Shown here one piece after another: positions 21,694 through 22,598 of a DNA stretch of 22,598 nucleotides (its first letter is position 1; each line of letters begins with the position of its first letter). The position numbers were made by a program, and so were the translations under genes. The DNA is from a virus. The DNA lies in the IMG/VR virus record IMGVR_UViG_3300021962_000702, positions 1 through 22,598 of that record; one strand, written 5' to 3'. The notes under the pieces are model-generated. The model saw only the letters and a list, made by a program, of their open reading frames with translations, was not told where the DNA came from and made no database searches.

Positions 21694-21963
21694 ATGAAAT
21701 ACAGAATAGATGCCAGATATGTTTGGTATAATCGCGGAACTGAAATTGTTCTAATGTATTTCATAAATCAAATACCCTTCACTTTTGATGACCTTCCAAA
21801 GACTGCAATGCAAGATTTGGAACTTATTCATCTCGCAGATAACGAAAGAAGATTTGAACCAGAAGACCTTTATCAAGCATCATACTACTTAATGCTTGAA
21901 GAATGTCATCCACTTTTATATGAAGTGGATCTGGAAAATCCAGAAATGTTACCTGCTGATTAA
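21694..21963 (+). CDS. Small protein of unknown function between two tRNA genes
   Basis: An 89-residue acidic protein not recognised. MKYRIDARYVWYNRGTEIVLMYFINQIPFTFDDLP is beta-like, followed by helices (AMQDLELIHLADNERRF; EDLYQASYYLMLEECHPLLY). There is no signal peptide or clear membrane segment. AAAGGAC, 8 bases before the ATG, is a fair ribosome site. The stop is one base before tRNA-Thr, so one transcript probably carries both. Confidence 0.68.
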   Translation: MKYRIDARYVWYNRGTEIVLMYFINQIPFTFDDLPKTAMQDLELIHLADNERRFEPEDLYQASYYLMLEECHPLLYEVDLENPEMLPAD

Positions 21964-21964
21964 T

Positions 21965-22036
21965 GCCCTTGTAGCTCAGTGGTAGAGCAACGGTTTTGTA
22001 AACCGTTGGTCGTCTGTTCGAATCAGATCGGGGGCT
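21965..22036 (+). tRNA. tRNA-Thr (anticodon UGU)
   Basis: A 72-base tRNA. The acceptor GCCCTTG pairs with CGGGGGC (two G-T pairs), discriminator T. The D arm is AGCTCAGTGGTAGAGC. The anticodon stem is ACGGT/ACCGT with loop TTTGTAA and anticodon TGT at 21997-21999. The T arm is GTCTG-TTCGAAT-CAGAT. CCA is not encoded. It reads ACA and related Thr codons. Confidence 0.95.
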
Positions 22037-22053
22037 TGAGTTCTATAACTCCA

Positions 22054-22212
22054 ATGTCACTTATTTCACAAACAGACCGCGAGATGGTCATTGAAGCACT
22101 TGAATATTATGTTCAAAAACTTAAGGAAGATAACTGCACTCCTGCCTCTATCAGTGCTTTCCAAACCCTCCTTAACTGGGTCGAACTTGAGCATTTCAAA
22201 CATGAGAATTAA
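22054..22212 (+). CDS. Small helical protein, unknown function
   Basis: 52 residues from ATG 22054, the first ATG after tRNA-Thr; the frame is open further back but only across the tRNA. The body ISQTDREMVIEALEYYVQKL, then TPASISAFQTLLNWVELEHF, predicts two amphipathic helices. Such short helical proteins are frequent in the early regions of cyanophages, with no assigned role. No clear ribosome site was found. It overlaps the next ORF by 11 bases. Confidence 0.55.
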   Translation: MSLISQTDREMVIEALEYYVQKLKEDNCTPASISAFQTLLNWVELEHFKHEN

Positions 22213-22375
22213 TCTGTGGTACTGTAGCGAAATGAAGCAGTGGCGTTGGACACTAACTGATAATTCTAGACCAATTTCTAGACAAGAATCTGGACAACAA
22301 CCACATCTTCGTGATGCTATGAATGATGTGGCGAACACAGTAGAATATATGTTAGAATGCAAACAAAGTGAGTAA
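22202..22375 (+). CDS. Small protein of unknown function
   Basis: 57 residues from ATG 22202, overlapping the previous gene by 11 bases. It starts MRINLWYCSEMKQWRWTLTD, a Trp-rich strand pattern, then helix RDAMNDVANTVEYMLECKQ. No family was recognised. ATG 22202 is preferred over the earlier start in the same frame (22091) because that would overlap the previous gene almost fully; GAACTTGAG upstream is a weak ribosome site. Confidence 0.6.
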   Translation: MRINLWYCSEMKQWRWTLTDNSRPISRQESGQQPHLRDAMNDVANTVEYMLECKQSE

Positions 22376-22385
22376 AAATACTTAG

Positions 22386-22598
22386 ATGAAATCAGATTTC
22401 TTTATAGATAAGGTAAGTAAGGAGGAAGTTAAAGACCTTCTTTATACATACCATTATCTTAAAGATGAATCCAAAGATTTTAAATCTGGTTTCAATTACG
22501 GACTTTACCGAAACACTTTCACAGATGTCCTTAGAATTGGCAACTGTCTTGGTGCTTGCATTTTTACTGGTCTCCCAGTTCCAGAAATAGCAAAAGGT
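22386..22598 (+). CDS. Mom-like (GNAT-fold) protein, N-terminal part
   Basis: A frame open from ATG 22386 to the window end, giving 71 residues. The N-terminus MKSDFFIDKVSKEEVKDLLY, then YHYLKDESKDFKSGFNYGLYRN and GNCLGACIFTGLPVPEIAKG, resembles phage proteins related to Mu Mom, which modify DNA bases or act as acetyltransferase-fold enzymes. The NYGLY....GACIFTGLP part corresponds to the first core strands of that fold. A function in protecting phage DNA from host nucleases is an inference. The rest of the gene, with the residues that could confirm it, lies outside the window. Confidence 0.5.
   Translation, partial: MKSDFFIDKVSKEEVKDLLYTYHYLKDESKDFKSGFNYGLYRNTFTDVLRIGNCLGACIFTGLPVPEIAKG

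Noticed and set aside
1-22598. CRISPR arrays, insertion sequences, integrase or attachment sites
   Set aside because: No regularly spaced repeats, transposase, integrase or terminal inverted repeats were seen; the tRNA genes are intact phage-borne genes with no sign of integration.

Overview
The window looks like part of a T4-like cyanophage genome (a tailed myovirus of marine Synechococcus or Prochlorococcus). It carries recognisable T4 core genes (gp33, gp59, gp32, gp53, gp48, gp4, gp26, gp27-like, gp5-like) beside genes typical of cyanophages: thyX, phoH, an MGME1-like exonuclease, a DUF1825-like protein and the Calvin-cycle regulator CP12. The DNA is AT-rich and almost entirely coding, with overlapping stops and starts. 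No stretch over 300 bases lacks a gene.

Layout. (1) 1-4209, plus strand: nucleotide metabolism, replication and transcription genes: thyX (3' part), a small FmdB-like protein, phoH, exonuclease, gp33, gp59, DUF1825-like, gp32. Sigma70-type promoters with a perfect TTGACA sit just upstream of gp33 and gp32, inside the ends of the preceding genes. (2) 4210-7438, minus strand: a late operon (gp4, a 128-residue unknown, gp48, gp53) read from a CTATAAATA late promoter at 7476-7468. It meets gp32 stop-to-stop with no spacer, and the gp32 terminator lies inside the gp53 reading frame. (3) 7477-21055, plus strand: the tail tube, baseplate hub and spike module. It holds a gp54-like protein, gp26 with a probable -1 frameshift into a gp51-position ORF, two large related tape-measure-like proteins with peptidoglycan-hydrolase domains, a gp27-like hub, CP12, a gp5-like OB-fold protein, two structural proteins, a beta-helix spike-tip candidate and two related fibre-like proteins. 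(4) 21039-22598, plus strand: an early-type region opened by a near-consensus sigma70 promoter. It holds small unknown ORFs, tRNA-Leu(UAA), tRNA-Thr(UGU) and the start of a Mom-like gene.

Main points of interest: the gp26/-1 ORF junction resembles the G/GT tail-assembly-chaperone arrangement, with an X_XXY_YYZ heptamer and an upstream Shine-Dalgarno-like sequence. The three parts of the T4 gp5 spike (OB fold, lysozyme, beta-helix) appear to be spread over separate genes, with the lytic activities moved into the tape-measure-like proteins. A carbon-metabolism gene (cp12) sits inside the baseplate operon behind a late-type promoter. All identifications come from reading the sequence and remembered family features; no database search was run.
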